NCBI GenBank assembly: GCA_028527945.1
Contig: JAQQAK010000365.1
Location: 1-16,873, forward strand
Length of the DNA stretch: 16,873 nt
Direction of reading: 5' to 3'
Origin: Spirochaetaceae bacterium
Lineage (GTDB): Bacteria > Spirochaetota > Spirochaetia > UBA9216
Part shown: positions 16,072 through 16,873 of the stretch, one piece after another
How positions within the stretch are numbered: position 1 is the stretch's first letter
How the letters are laid out: every line of letters starts with the position of its first letter
Position numbers and translations under genes: made by a program
The notes under the pieces: model-generated
The model's input: only the letters and a program-made list of their open reading frames with translations
Told to the model about the DNA's origin: nothing
Database searches by the model: none

Positions 16072-16873
16072 ATGAAAATTAAAAATAGGGCAAAGATGTG
16101 TAAAGGTATTGCTCTAACAGGTCTTGCATTTATTGTTCTTTCTATGACTATAGGCTGCAGTGATGCCGTCATAGAACTTTCTGATTCTGAGGCTGTCGAA
16201 TTAGACAAAGAAAGCCTTGCTATAATCTATGTTGGGAAGGATTCTTCTGATAACATAATAAACAATTTAACCTTACCGACAAGCGGTTCAAATGGGACAA
16301 CTATAGCCTGGAGCTCAAGTAATACAGATGTAATTGCTAATGATGGAACAGTAACACGTCCATCATCAGGAGACAAAACAGTAACCCTTAATGCTACTAT
16401 TTCAAAAGGAGATGAAAGCTCAAGTGTTACTTTTACTGTTGTAGTTATTGGATATTGGACAAGGCTGCTTGGAGCAGCAGGGAAGGAAACATATGGTAAG
16501 GGGATGTGCATAGATTCTGATGAGAATATCTATGTTACAGGGATAACAAATGGTTCGATTGCCGGAGAAAGTTTGACTGGCAGATATGATGTGCTTATTT
16601 CTAAATATAACCGTAGAGGAATTATGCAGTGGACAAAACTTCTTGGTGGCTCCAGCGTTACTTCAGAAGGTTACGGAATAGCTGTCGATACATATGGCTA
16701 TATTTATGTTACAGGAGATACTTCTGTTTCAGGAGAGACTGATGGTTCTTTTGATGGGCAAACTTTGACTGGAACTACTGATATGTTTCTAACAAAGTAT
16801 AATAGTAGTGGAGAAAGACTCTGGACAAAACTTTCAGGTGCTGAAAATACAGAAACTCACGGATATGGAATAA
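16072..16873 (+). CDS. lipoprotein with Ig-like domain and SBBP beta-propeller repeats (partial)
   Basis: The frame is open from the ATG (GGAGG 5 nt upstream) to the right edge: 267 codons with no stop. The first 28 residues form a signal peptide ending MTIG, with Cys29 as the likely lipidated residue; spirochaete lipoboxes tolerate such sequences. Residues about 46-124 form an atypical bacterial Ig-like domain (aBig type), with TIAWSSSNTDVI and NDGTVTRP. From about 127 there are repeats of SBBP type, each opening with WTKLLG or WTRLLG, followed by GKGMCIDSDENIYVTG or GYGIAVDTYGYIYVTG and a YNSSG-like turn. Two full units of about 60 residues and the start of a third are present. It is probably a surface or periplasmic protein; the ligand is unknown. 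Confidence 0.85.
   Translation, partial: MKIKNRAKMCKGIALTGLAFIVLSMTIGCSDAVIELSDSEAVELDKESLAIIYVGKDSSDNIINNLTLPTSGSNGTTIAWSSSNTDVIANDGTVTRPSSGDKTVTLNATISKGDESSSVTFTVVVIGYWTRLLGAAGKETYGKGMCIDSDENIYVTGITNGSIAGESLTGRYDVLISKYNRRGIMQWTKLLGGSSVTSEGYGIAVDTYGYIYVTGDTSVSGETDGSFDGQTLTGTTDMFLTKYNSSGERLWTKLSGAENTETHGYGI

Noticed and set aside
1..16873. CRISPR arrays, tRNA or rRNA genes
   Set aside because: No regularly spaced direct repeats and no recognisable cloverleaf or rRNA segments were seen by eye; a covariance search was not possible.

Overview
The window looks like chromosomal DNA from a low-GC bacterium, most plausibly a spirochaete or close relative. That guess rests on general AT-richness, TTG and GTG starts, and the lipoprotein at the right edge that joins an atypical Ig-like domain to SBBP beta-propeller repeats. 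The taxonomic inference is tentative, because nothing here is a phylogenetic marker.

Region 1 (1-2850) is an AT-rich accessory patch. It is bracketed by two same-orientation remnants of an IS1182-type DDE transposase (1-531 and 2591-2718, both minus strand). Between them lie a polytopic membrane protein of unknown function (588-1244), a gene-poor stretch, and a small peptidase-MA-like zinc metallopeptidase (1917-2567). A pair of related repeats ending in hairpins lies at 1348-1510 and 2715-2848. The second copy runs from the second IS remnant into the stop codon of trpA. A weak integron attC-like site precedes the peptidase gene.

Region 2 (2846-9433) is a complete tryptophan operon on the minus strand, transcribed trpE - trpG.D fusion - trpC.F fusion - trpB - trpA. 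Junctions are tight (12 nt, 4 nt, 42 nt, then a 1-nt overlap). The order and both fusions are those of the E. coli operon, but there is no room for a leader peptide or attenuator. A sigma-70-like promoter (TTGACA, 17 nt, TAAAGT) instead overlaps a 12-bp perfect palindrome just upstream of trpE, which suggests control by a repressor at initiation. Together the genes convert chorismate to tryptophan.

Region 3 (9717-15907) holds two divergent gene groups. On the minus strand are an APH/choline-kinase-fold phosphotransferase (TTG start), a MATE exporter and a seven-helix protein resembling the Pyr4/PaxB integral-membrane terpene cyclases. On the plus strand are a polymerase-beta-type nucleotidyltransferase, a CDP-alcohol phosphatidyltransferase, a 2H phosphoesterase and a metallo-beta-lactamase-fold hydrolase. 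The genes in each group overlap or nearly abut, except for a 58-nt gap before the Pyr4-like gene. The mix of kinase, nucleotidyltransferase, CDP-alcohol transferase and exporter suggests, but does not prove, a small-molecule or lipid-headgroup pathway.

Region 4 (16072 to the right edge) is the start of a secreted lipoprotein that runs off the window.
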